From Mycobacterium sp. URHD0025 (GTDB lineage: Bacteria > Actinomycetota > Actinomycetes > Mycobacteriales > Mycobacteriaceae), in assembly GCF_000426065.1 (NCBI RefSeq), contig NZ_KE384491.1:584280-648279 (forward strand): a stretch of 64,000 nucleotides of DNA, given 5' to 3'. Position numbers and translations under genes: made by a program. Each line of letters starts with the position of its first letter. Positions within the stretch are counted from its first letter, which is position 1. Below are positions 42,279-49,935 of the stretch, piece by piece. The notes beneath the pieces are model-generated. The model did no database searches and was not told the DNA's origin. It saw nothing but the letters and a program-made list of their open reading frames with translations.

Positions 42279-42932
42279 ATGGCACGCCAGGCCCGATCGG
42301 AGTTGACCCGGAAGAAGATCATCGCCGCCGCCGTGGACTTGTTCAGCGAGCACGGCTATCCCGCGACCGGATTGGGCGACATCATCGCGCGCGCCGAGAT
42401 GACCAAGGGCGCGCTCTACTACCACTTCGATTCGAAGGAATCACTGGCCGAGGCGATCATCGCCGATGGTGGTACCGCGATGCTGACCGTGTTCCGAACC
42501 GTCGCCGGATCCTCTGCACCGGCTTTGGAAAACACCATCCACGGATTGTTCGTGGTGGCCGACTTCACCCGCTCGGACAAGGTCGCACAGATCGGTATGC
42601 AACTGCTGCGGACGTTCAGCGGTATCAATGCCGCCGCCACGAGGGTGTATGCGAGCTGGCTCGACGAGCTCACCGAGCAGTTGATCCAGGCGGCCGATGA
42701 AGGCGATCTGGGAGAAAAGCTGGACGTCGCAGGCACCGCCGAGGTGATCCTGGGGTCCATGCTGGGCGCCGAGGCCCTCTCGCGCGCGAACGCGAACGGA
42801 ACAGACCTACGCGAACGGGTGGCCCGTACGTGGGATCTACTGCTCCCCGCGATCGCCAGCGCGGAATCGCTGGACTACTTCCGCGAGTTCCTGGCCCGCG
42901 AATCGTTGCGCCGGGCGCAGGCCGCCGGCTGA
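42279..42932 (+). CDS. TetR family regulator (gamma-butyrolactone receptor-like)
   Basis: A 217-residue regulator with ATG 42279. MARQARSELTRKKIIAAAVD and AEMTKGALYYHFDSKESLAEA match the ScbR/CprB-type N-terminus, including the MARQxRxExTR opening. YASWLDELTEQLIQAADEGDL has the conserved tryptophan region. It lies 1 bp after its paralogue, so the two may form heterodimers or act in series. It is convergent with the PAS protein gene. Confidence 0.87.
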   Translation: MARQARSELTRKKIIAAAVDLFSEHGYPATGLGDIIARAEMTKGALYYHFDSKESLAEAIIADGGTAMLTVFRTVAGSSAPALENTIHGLFVVADFTRSDKVAQIGMQLLRTFSGINAAATRVYASWLDELTEQLIQAADEGDLGEKLDVAGTAEVILGSMLGAEALSRANANGTDLRERVARTWDLLLPAIASAESLDYFREFLARESLRRAQAAG

Positions 42933-42942
42933 CCAGCCGGCC

Positions 42943-43344
42943 CTACAGCTCCTCGGCCCACAGCCGCTCGGTGAGGTCCTGGAATATCGCCAGCGCCACC
43001 GGATCGTCGCCGCGCAGCAGCGCCGACTTGCTCATGCGAGCCCTCACGATCGAACCGTCGTGGTGAACGAGTTCCACCAGCAAGCCCGCGTTGGCCCGCA
43101 TCACCGAGACCGCCGACCCGTCGGCCGGCAGCGAGTGGAACATCTCGGCAAATTGCATGTTCTTGACCGCATCGGTACCGCGACCCACCATCTCGCCGAA
43201 TGCGGTGTTGGCGAAGAGGATCGCTCCGTCTTCGGCGATCGCCAGCACCGGGACCGGGAACCGCTCCAGAACCACCAGGGCCGGAATGTTCTGCAGCAGT
43301 GCCATCGGAGATTGGGGGTCCTGACCGCTCTGGCGACGCTCCAC
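42943..43344 (-). CDS. Stand-alone PAS domain protein
   Basis: A 133-residue protein made almost wholly of one PAS domain (LERFPVPVLAIAEDGAILFA and LVHHDGSIVRARMSKSALL). GTG 43344 is the first possible start; ATG 43305 (MALLQNIPALV) is an alternative. It has no output domain, so it may be a small sensory or partner protein. It converges on the two TetR genes with a 10-bp gap. Confidence 0.7.
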   Translation of the reverse strand: MERRQSGQDPQSPMALLQNIPALVVLERFPVPVLAIAEDGAILFANTAFGEMVGRGTDAVKNMQFAEMFHSLPADGSAVSVMRANAGLLVELVHHDGSIVRARMSKSALLRGDDPVALAIFQDLTERLWAEEL

Positions 43345-43494
43345 GCCGTCGATTATCGCCTGCGGTCATGGCGCGGGCCACCAACACCCAGCAACCCGGC
43401 CGATCGCGGGACCGGCGCAAAGGATCGGGGTGGCCTACGCCACTTGACTAACTAGGTTTACTCTGTGGAGCGACACCAGCAGACAGGGGCAGGC

Positions 43495-44727
43495 ATGGAC
43501 CTGAAGTGGTCGACCAGCGACCAGGAATTCCGCGACGAGGTTCGCGACTTTCTCGCCAAGAAGCTGACTCCCGAACTCCGGCAGGCCGGCCGGCTGATGA
43601 CCAGCGTGTATGCCGACCACGACGCGAGCATGGCGTGGCAGAAGATCCTCCACGAACGTGGCTGGGCGGCTCCGGCCTGGCCGGTGGAATACGGCGGCTG
43701 CGACTGGAGCCTCACCCAGCACTACATCTTCAGCCGCGAGTCGACGCTGGCCGGCGCCCCTTCGCTGTCGCCGATGGGCATCCGGATGGTGGCCCACGCC
43801 ATCATCAGATTCGGGACACCGGAGCAGAAGGACTACTTCCTTCCCCGCATCCTGACCGGCGAGGTGTTCTTCTGCCAGGGGTATTCCGAGCCCGAGGCCG
43901 GGTCGGATCTGGCCGCCCTGTCGATGGGTGCAGTGGCTGACGGAGACGATCTCGTCTGCACCGGCAGCAAAATCTGGACCACCCATGCCCAGGAAGCCAA
44001 TTGGATGTTCGCGCTGGTGCGCACGACCCGTGGGGCCAAGAAGCAGCAGGGCATCACGTTCGTCCTGATCGATATGACCTCCCCCGGCATCGAGATCCGG
44101 CCGCTGGTGATGACCTCCGGTGAAGAGGTGCAGAACCAGGTCTTCTTCGACGAGGTCCGGGTACCGAAGTCGAACGTGATCGGCGCGATCGACGACGGGT
44201 GGACAGTGGCGAAATACCTGCTGGAGTTCGAGCGCGGCGGCGGCGCCAACGCGCCCGCCCTGCAGGTGCTCGGTGACGAAATCGCAGCGGTCGCTGCCGA
44301 AATGCCCGCGCCGGCCGGAGGCCGGCTCATCGACGATGCGGCATTCAGCCGCCGGCTCGCCGACGCCCGCATCCGCACCGATGTGCTCGAAATCCTGGAA
44401 TACCGAGTGCTGGCCACCGTCGCTGACGGAGGCCACCCGGGCACGGCGTCGTCGATGCTGAAGATCCTGAGCACCGAACTGAGCCAGACACTGACCGAGC
44501 TGTCCATGGAAGCCGCGGGCCCGCTGGCCCGCGCCTACCAGCCGCACGCCACCTTCCCGGGCGGCCCGGTGGCCGAGTATGAACCGCCCGCCGACGGCTA
44601 TCACAGCGGAGCTCCGTGGCAGGCGGTCGCCCCACTGCGCTACTTCAACGACCGGGCCGGCTCGATCTACGCCGGTAGCAACGAAATTCAGCGAAACATC
44701 CTCGCCAAGGCAGAACTGGGGCTCTAG
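43495..44727 (+). CDS. Acyl-CoA dehydrogenase, alpha-like subunit
   Basis: A 410-residue FAD protein. ATG 43495 (MDLKWSTSDQEFRDEV) follows GGGGCAGG; an in-frame GTG at 43465 is possible. FAD contacts are in GYSEPEAGSDLA and KIWTTHAQ. The usual C-terminal YEGT glutamate is not present (YAGSNEIQRNI), but FERGGGANAP offers a glutamate in helix G, as in the catalytic subunit of mycobacterial alpha2beta2 dehydrogenases such as ChsE4-ChsE5. The next gene begins at once, and pairing is likely. Confidence 0.87.
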   Translation: MDLKWSTSDQEFRDEVRDFLAKKLTPELRQAGRLMTSVYADHDASMAWQKILHERGWAAPAWPVEYGGCDWSLTQHYIFSRESTLAGAPSLSPMGIRMVAHAIIRFGTPEQKDYFLPRILTGEVFFCQGYSEPEAGSDLAALSMGAVADGDDLVCTGSKIWTTHAQEANWMFALVRTTRGAKKQQGITFVLIDMTSPGIEIRPLVMTSGEEVQNQVFFDEVRVPKSNVIGAIDDGWTVAKYLLEFERGGGANAPALQVLGDEIAAVAAEMPAPAGGRLIDDAAFSRRLADARIRTDVLEILEYRVLATVADGGHPGTASSMLKILSTELSQTLTELSMEAAGPLARAYQPHATFPGGPVAEYEPPADGYHSGAPWQAVAPLRYFNDRAGSIYAGSNEIQRNILAKAELGL

Positions 44728-45870
44728 ATGGACTTCAACCTGACCAACGAACAGGAACTGCTGCGCGACGGGCTGACCAAGTTTCTGACCGGCCGCTACG
44801 ACCTGGCGTCGAGCCGTGCCGCGGCCAAGACCGGCCCCGGGTGGCAACCCGAGATCTGGCGCGGCTTCGCCGACGAACTCGGGATCCTGGGTGCCACGCT
44901 GCCCGAGACGGCCGGTGGGATCGGCGGGGGCCCGGTCGAAACCATGGTGATCGCCGAGGCATTGGGCCATGCACTGGTGATCGAGCCTTTCGTGGACACC
45001 GTCGTGGTTGCCGCAGGCCTGCTGCACCGGTCCGGTGACGCCACCGCGCCGGAGTTGTTGGAAGAGATCGTCGCCGGTTCGGCCATCGTCACGCTGGCGG
45101 CCACCGAGCCGAGTTCCGGGGACAACTGGCGCGACGTGTCCACCACCGCACGCCGCGACGGCGACGAGTGGGTGCTCAACGGCTCGAAGGTGATGGCCGT
45201 CAGCGCACCGCTGGCCACCCACCTGCTGGTCACCGCGCGTACCTCGGGGGAACGCGACGGCACCGATGGAATCTCGCTGTTTCTCGTCGAGCTTGCCACG
45301 CTCACAACAGGTTTCACTGCCCATCACTACCGCACGGTCGACGACCGCAGGGCATCCGACCTGACATTCGCCGACGTCCGGCTGCCGGCCGGCGCGTTGC
45401 TGGGCACCGAGGGCCAAGCCTGGCCGTCAGTGGAATTGGCCCGTGACGAGGGGGCCGCGGCGGTGTGTGCCGAGGCGGTGGGCGCAATGCGCAAGGTGCT
45501 GGCCGACACGGTCGAGTACTGCAAACAGCGCCAGCAGTTCGGCCTGCCCATCGGCAGCTTCCAGGCGCTGCAGCACCGGATGGTCGATATGCACATGGAA
45601 GTCGAACAGGCTTCGGCGGCAGTCCATCTCGCCGTGCTGAACCTCGATGCCGAACCGTCGCAACGAGCCAAGGCGGTCTCGGCGGCCAAGGCCACCATCG
45701 GACGTGCCGCACGCTTCGTCGGCCAGAACGCGGTGCAGCTGCACGGCGGCATGGGCATGACCGAGGAACTGGCCATCGGCCACTACTTCAAGCGGCTCAC
45801 CGCAGTGCAGTACGAGTTCGGCTCCACCGACTACCACGTCGGCCGCTACGCGGAGTTGACCCGGCCCTGA
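44728..45870 (+). CDS. Acyl-CoA dehydrogenase, beta-like subunit
   Basis: A 380-residue protein whose ATG directly follows the TAG of the partner gene. FAD-domain residues are weak (AATEPSSGDNWRDV), and the catalytic-glutamate region reads VELARDEGAA. The C-terminal QLHGGMGMTEELAIGHYFKR region is typical of the beta subunit that carries the adenine side of FAD in heterotetrameric mycobacterial dehydrogenases. Alone it is unlikely to be active. A hairpin at 45919 ends the operon. Confidence 0.85.
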   Translation: MDFNLTNEQELLRDGLTKFLTGRYDLASSRAAAKTGPGWQPEIWRGFADELGILGATLPETAGGIGGGPVETMVIAEALGHALVIEPFVDTVVVAAGLLHRSGDATAPELLEEIVAGSAIVTLAATEPSSGDNWRDVSTTARRDGDEWVLNGSKVMAVSAPLATHLLVTARTSGERDGTDGISLFLVELATLTTGFTAHHYRTVDDRRASDLTFADVRLPAGALLGTEGQAWPSVELARDEGAAAVCAEAVGAMRKVLADTVEYCKQRQQFGLPIGSFQALQHRMVDMHMEVEQASAAVHLAVLNLDAEPSQRAKAVSAAKATIGRAARFVGQNAVQLHGGMGMTEELAIGHYFKRLTAVQYEFGSTDYHVGRYAELTRP

Positions 45871-45918
45871 GGGTCTGGACCGAGTGCCCGCACAGGCGCG
45901 CCGACGCCGAGATTGCAG

Positions 45919-45952
45919 CCAGGGACCGGATCGCCGCTGATCTCGTCCCTGG
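45919..45952. terminator. Hairpin terminator after acyl-CoA dehydrogenase operon
   Basis: Eight-base arms CCAGGGAC (45919-45926) and GTCCCTGG (45945-45952) with an 18-base loop, followed by TTCC. It lies 48 bp after the dehydrogenase stop and 60 bp before the EamA gene, so it plausibly separates the two. Confidence 0.55.
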
Positions 45953-46010
45953 TTCCAATTTCGGTGCTCATCGGTGATGTCCGTGTTCCAGACTTCCGTA
46001 ATCTGGACCG

Positions 46011-46913
46011 GTGAGCGTGCGTGGATGGCTACTGCTGGGCGCCATGAGCCTCATCTGGGGCATCCCGTACCTGCTGATCAAAATCGCCGTCGAGGGCGTC
46101 TCGGTGCCCGTACTGGTCCTGGCCCGCACAGCCGTCGGCGCAGCCGTGCTGTTGCCGCTGGTGATGTCGCGCGCGGCCTGGGCACCGGTGCTGCGGCATT
46201 GGCGGCCCGTCCTGGCCTTCGCGTTCTTCGAGATCATCGCGGCGTGGTTCCTGCTCTCGGATGCCGAACGTCACCTGAGCAGCTCGCTGACAGGCTTGCT
46301 GATCGCCACCGCGCCCATCATCGCCGCGGTGCTCGACCGGTTCACGGGTGGAGAACGGTTGGGCACCAAGCGGATCACCGGTCTCGGAATCGGGCTGGCC
46401 GGAGTGGCGGTACTCGCCGGCCCCGGGCTGGCCGGCGGTCACGGCTGGCCGATCGCCGAAGTGCTGTTGGTGGCAACCTGTTACGCGATCGCACCGCTGA
46501 TCGCCGCCCGGTATCTGGGTGAGGTGCCCACGCTTCCGTTGACCGCGGCGTGTCTGACGATCGCGGCACTGATCTACACCGCACCGGCGTTGATGACCTG
46601 GCCTGACCAGATGCCGTCGCAGCGCGTGCTCATCGCGCTGGCCGCACTCGCCGTGATCTGCACCGCGCTGGCATTCGTGGTGTTCTTCGCGCTGATTCGT
46701 GAGGTCGGAGGCGCGCGGGCGCTGGTGTTCACCTACGTCAACCCGGCCGTTGCCCTGGCCGCCGGAGTCATCGTGCTCGGCGAGCCACTCACCGTGTACA
46801 ACGTCGCCGGGCTGGCCCTGATCCTCGCCGGTTCGATCCTGGCGACCCGCACACCACGCGATCCCGATCCGCAGATCGAACCGGAAGAAGTCAGCCGCGC
46901 AGGCCCGCGCTGA
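46011..46913 (+). CDS. EamA/DMT-family transporter
   Basis: A 300-residue membrane protein of about ten predicted helices (LLLGAMSLIWGIPYLLIKIA, TGLLIATAPIIAAVLDR, ALAVICTALAFVVFFALI), the two-repeat EamA layout. Starts with GTG 46011 (weak ribosome site). Such permeases export or import metabolites, often amino acids or sugars; the substrate is unknown. It ends convergently with fprB, overlapping it by 23 bp. Confidence 0.87.
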   Translation: MSVRGWLLLGAMSLIWGIPYLLIKIAVEGVSVPVLVLARTAVGAAVLLPLVMSRAAWAPVLRHWRPVLAFAFFEIIAAWFLLSDAERHLSSSLTGLLIATAPIIAAVLDRFTGGERLGTKRITGLGIGLAGVAVLAGPGLAGGHGWPIAEVLLVATCYAIAPLIAARYLGEVPTLPLTAACLTIAALIYTAPALMTWPDQMPSQRVLIALAALAVICTALAFVVFFALIREVGGARALVFTYVNPAVALAAGVIVLGEPLTVYNVAGLALILAGSILATRTPRDPDPQIEPEEVSRAGPR

Positions 46914-48477
46914 GCATCTCGTCGATCGATACGAACTTCACCCGCGGCCGGGCGGCCCGGGCCCCGCGGTCACGTTCGGCCGCGTCGATCGCACGCCAAC
47001 CCGACCACCCGACCGCCTCCGCTCCGCGACCCGCCAACAACGCATCGAGCGACGCGCGGCTCTCGACATCACGGGTCAGCAGGCCGGCGTCGAAATCCGC
47101 CCAGAGCTGGGCCACGGTCTGCTCGGCGCACAGCCGGTTGGTTCCGATCACCCCACGCGGTCCGCGCTTTATCCAGCCGGTCACGTAGGTGCCGGGCACG
47201 ACACGGCCCGAGTCGTTGGGAACCGTCCCGGAGTCCTCGTCATAGGGCAGTCCGGCGACAGGCAGTCCGCGGTAACCGATCGACCGCAGGATCAGAGGCG
47301 TCTCGATCACCTCGGTGCCGTGCAGCTCAGTACTGACCTCCAGCCCGTCGGCGCGGCCGGTTCCGTGGATGGCGACCGGGGTGGCGCCGAAACGGAACAC
47401 CACACGCTTGTTCCCGGGAGTCGGCGTGCGCTGGGAGTACTCGCGGGCGATGGCGAGTTTGAACGAGGTTTCGATGTCGTCGTGCTCATCGTCGGCGGGA
47501 AGATCCTGCGGGTCGACGATGACGTCGACACCGTCGAGGTGCCCGAGGGCCTGGAACTCCCCCGCCGAGAACGCGGCGTGAGCGATGCCGCGCCGGGCGA
47601 GGATCACCACTTCCCGTATTGCGCTGTCGGCCAGGGCATCCAGGGTGTGCTGGGCGATATCGGTGGCAGCCAGCGCGCTCTGGTCCATCAACAGCACCCG
47701 GGCGACGTCGAGCGCGACGTTGCCATTGCCGACGATGACCGCCCGCTCGCCCGACAGGTCGAACTGATGACCGGCGTGGTCGGGATGACCGTTGTACCAA
47801 CCGACGAACTCGGCGGCCGCATGGTGTCCCATGAGATCCTCGCCGTCGATTCCCAATCGCCGGCTGGTGGCCGCACCCACCGCATAGATCACCGCATGGT
47901 GATGAGCCAGCAGCTCGTCATGGTTGACGGTGCGGCCGACCTCGACGTTGAAATGGCTGGCGAACCGCGGGTTGGTGAACGCCCGCTCGAAGATGTCGAC
48001 CACCGACTTGGTGTGCTGATGGTCGGGGGCCACACCCGCCCGGATCAGGCCGAACGGCGTGGGCAGCCTCTCGAACAGGTTGATCTCCACGCCGTCGACC
48101 TCGATCAGCTCTGCGGCGGCATAGCAGGCGGCCGGCCCGGATCCGACGATCGCCACCCGCAGGGATCCCGCGTCGACCCGCGCCCGCGAGGCCGGCGCGG
48201 GGATGCTCACCGGCTCAAGTGGATGGCGCTCGAAATAGGCGGCATTGAGGTCCTTGAACCGGCGCATGTCACCAGGCAGGTCCTCCTCGTAATGAATGGC
48301 GCCGACCGGGCATTCCTCGAAGCAGGCTCCGCAGTCGATGCACGATTCCGGATCGATGTAGAGCATCTCGGCCGACGCGGAATCCAGTCCTCCCTCAGCC
48401 GGGCGGATGCAGTCCACCGGACACACCGGAACACAGCTGGCGTCCTTGCAGCAGTTCTGTGTGATCACGTAAGCCAA
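46891..48477 (-). CDS. fprB: Ferredoxin-NADP reductase with N-terminal ferredoxin domain
   Basis: A 528-residue protein like M. tuberculosis FprB. Residues 1-60 are a ferredoxin-type domain (CCKDASCVPVCPVDC, then CIDCGACFEECPVGA, cysteines 46, 49, 52, 56) for iron-sulfur clusters. Residues about 108-470 are the adrenodoxin-reductase-type FAD/NADPH unit (VAIVGSGPAACYAA, VIVGNGNVALDVAR, GYRGLPVAGLPYDE). It could supply electrons to P450s or similar enzymes. A GGACA-N2-TGTCC site lies 38 bp upstream, shared in form with the divergent TetR. Confidence 0.93.
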   Translation of the reverse strand: MAYVITQNCCKDASCVPVCPVDCIRPAEGGLDSASAEMLYIDPESCIDCGACFEECPVGAIHYEEDLPGDMRRFKDLNAAYFERHPLEPVSIPAPASRARVDAGSLRVAIVGSGPAACYAAAELIEVDGVEINLFERLPTPFGLIRAGVAPDHQHTKSVVDIFERAFTNPRFASHFNVEVGRTVNHDELLAHHHAVIYAVGAATSRRLGIDGEDLMGHHAAAEFVGWYNGHPDHAGHQFDLSGERAVIVGNGNVALDVARVLLMDQSALAATDIAQHTLDALADSAIREVVILARRGIAHAAFSAGEFQALGHLDGVDVIVDPQDLPADDEHDDIETSFKLAIAREYSQRTPTPGNKRVVFRFGATPVAIHGTGRADGLEVSTELHGTEVIETPLILRSIGYRGLPVAGLPYDEDSGTVPNDSGRVVPGTYVTGWIKRGPRGVIGTNRLCAEQTVAQLWADFDAGLLTRDVESRASLDALLAGRGAEAVGWSGWRAIDAAERDRGARAARPRVKFVSIDEMLSAGLRG

Positions 48478-48514
48478 CGGAACCTCCCCTTTCAGATCTG
48501 CCGCCGAGCGTACT

Positions 48515-48526
48515 GGACACCTGTCC
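48515..48526. promoter_or_regulatory. Operator-like GGACA-CC-TGTCC upstream of fprB
   Basis: Perfect 5-bp arms. It lies 38 bp from the fprB start in the 186-bp gap to the divergent TetR. A second copy (GGACA-CA-TGTCC) at 48658 overlaps the TetR start. The two together imply that the TetR represses both itself and fprB. Confidence 0.6.
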
Positions 48527-48657
48527 GGTTTAGCGAGCCGAGAACCTCGGCGCGCCTGACCACCGGCAGTCGACCTGCGCGAACCTCGGTAACGAAAATG
48601 TGTTGATACAGGCAGTTTCAGTGAGTGATTGCCAACTCCGCCGCGGATCTATATCTT

Positions 48658-48669
48658 GGACACATGTCC
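48658..48669. promoter_or_regulatory. Operator-like GGACA-CA-TGTCC across the TetR start
   Basis: Perfect arms, extended to TGGACA/TGTCCA with the flanking bases. It overlaps the ATG at 48664, so a bound repressor would block its own translation start or transcription. The match to the fprB-side site makes it a credible autoregulatory operator. Confidence 0.6.
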
Positions 48670-49242
48670 AGGCAAGCGGTGGCTACGGTCACTCGCCTAC
48701 ACGACGCACAATGTCAGCGCACTCGCATGCACCGTCGTGTGTTCGGTGCCGCGACACAGCTCCTCGATGCGCAGACCGATGTCTCGGTGCCGGCTCTGGC
48801 CGCGCGGGCAAAACTCGCGCCCGCCGCGTTCTATGCGCATTTCCCATCTATCGAGGTGGTGTTCGCCGAGCTGTACCTGGACCGGGTGATTCAGCTGCCG
48901 CTCGACATCGATCCCGCGGCCAGCACCACCGACCGGGTCACCGAGCAGCTCACCGCCCTCACGTTGCTGATGGCCGATGAGCCTCGCTTGGCACGCGCTT
49001 GCACCCATGCCCTGGTGAGCACCGACGACGACATGGTCGACGACGTCCGCTCTCGGATCGCCGCCGAGATCAACCGCCGGATCTCGACGGCCTTGGGCGG
49101 CGGGGCATGGCCCGAGGTACTCGCCACATTGGAGTCGGTGTTCTGGGGCGCACTGCTGCAGGCCCAATCCGGGGCGATGAGCTATCGGCAGATGGCCCGC
49201 CAGCTCGAGACCATGGTCTCGCTGATCGTGCCCGGAGGCTGA
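48664..49242 (+). CDS. TetR family transcriptional regulator
   Basis: A 192-residue regulator with ATG 48664; an earlier in-frame ATG at 48625 is less likely because the operator then lies inside the gene. The HTH is in VSVPALAARAKLAPAAFYAHF, and the domain is the TetR ligand type with TMVSLIVPGG at the end. It is divergent from fprB and shares GGACA-N2-TGTCC sites with it, so it probably controls reductase expression. Confidence 0.82.
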   Translation: MSRQAVATVTRLHDAQCQRTRMHRRVFGAATQLLDAQTDVSVPALAARAKLAPAAFYAHFPSIEVVFAELYLDRVIQLPLDIDPAASTTDRVTEQLTALTLLMADEPRLARACTHALVSTDDDMVDDVRSRIAAEINRRISTALGGGAWPEVLATLESVFWGALLQAQSGAMSYRQMARQLETMVSLIVPGG

Positions 49243-49288
49243 AACCGGCTGTGGCTCAACAGGTGCCCGACGGTGCCACCCAGGCCTG

Positions 49289-49321
49289 CTCGAAATCCAG
49301 TACTGAGGCCGCGATTTCGAG
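49289..49321. terminator. Hairpin between TetR and the secreted-protein gene
   Basis: Nine-base arms CTCGAAATC (49289-49297) and GATTTCGAG (49313-49321) with a 15-base loop, 47 bp after the TetR stop and about 110 bp before the stop of the convergent secreted-protein gene. The remaining gap is free of supported genes. Confidence 0.5.
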
Positions 49322-49431
49322 GTCAGCGTCGTAGTGCGCCACCGTCAGCTGGTGCCGGCTCGCATTCACTGGAGAGTTATCCCCATCGCGGAGTTCATCC
49401 ACAGGCGCTCTCCCCCGGGAAGGCAATCGCC

Positions 49432-49935
49432 TTACACGGGGCTCAGCGTGAAGGGCATCTCGATGGCCAGGGGCAGATTGATTCCACACGCACCGCTGGG
49501 CCCGACTGTCGAGTCCCAGCCCCTGAACATAGCGGCGTCGTTGGGATCCCGGTAGAACTTGAAGATCTGCTTGCCCGGAGCGGTGCTGCCATCGTCACAG
49601 CGCACCCAGTCAGGGACGGTGCGCGTGACGAACCACAGTTTGCTGACGTAGCGCGCCTCGGCACTCCAGCCGCGGTCGCTGGCGACATGCCCCACGCAGT
49701 CATAGGCGCCGCTGCATGTCGAGGTGATGGTCCAGGTGCTCGACACCGTCGGCTCATCGTGGAAGATCTCGTTGGTCTTGGCCCACTGCCCATCGGATAC
49801 CGCCCGCATCGTGGCGTTGATCGCGATGTCCTCAAACGTGGCCCGTGCGACAGGCACCGACCCCGCTACGGCGACCACGACTGCCGTCGTCACGGCCGTT
49901 GCGACATGCCGCATCGCGGACCAGGTCGCGGTCAT
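49432..49935 (-). CDS. Secreted protein, mce-operon associated
   Basis: A 167-residue protein with a signal peptide (VATAVTTAVVVAVAGSVPVARA, so cleavage likely after ARA near residue 30) and four cysteines that could form disulfides. ATG 49935 overlaps the mceF stop. I do not recognise its family; IYDxxxRD-like motifs are absent, and KIFKFYRDP is reminiscent of cell-surface beta-rich proteins. Its place at the end of the operon suggests a role with the Mce complex in the periplasm or cell wall. Confidence 0.72.
   Translation of the reverse strand: MTATWSAMRHVATAVTTAVVVAVAGSVPVARATFEDIAINATMRAVSDGQWAKTNEIFHDEPTVSSTWTITSTCSGAYDCVGHVASDRGWSAEARYVSKLWFVTRTVPDWVRCDDGSTAPGKQIFKFYRDPNDAAMFRGWDSTVGPSGACGINLPLAIEMPFTLSPV

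Noticed and set aside
43447..43470. AAC-TAG-GTT near the acyl-CoA dehydrogenase promoter as a KstR box
   Set aside because: The KstR consensus has two spacer bases (AAC-N2-GTT) with flanking T and A; here the spacer is three, so the match is not good enough.
49256..49489. A 77-codon frame on the minus strand after the TetR gene
   Set aside because: It overlaps the end of the secreted-protein gene and has no ribosome site or recognisable family. A few residues (DLEIAASVLDFEQAW) look protein-like, so it is doubtful rather than excluded.
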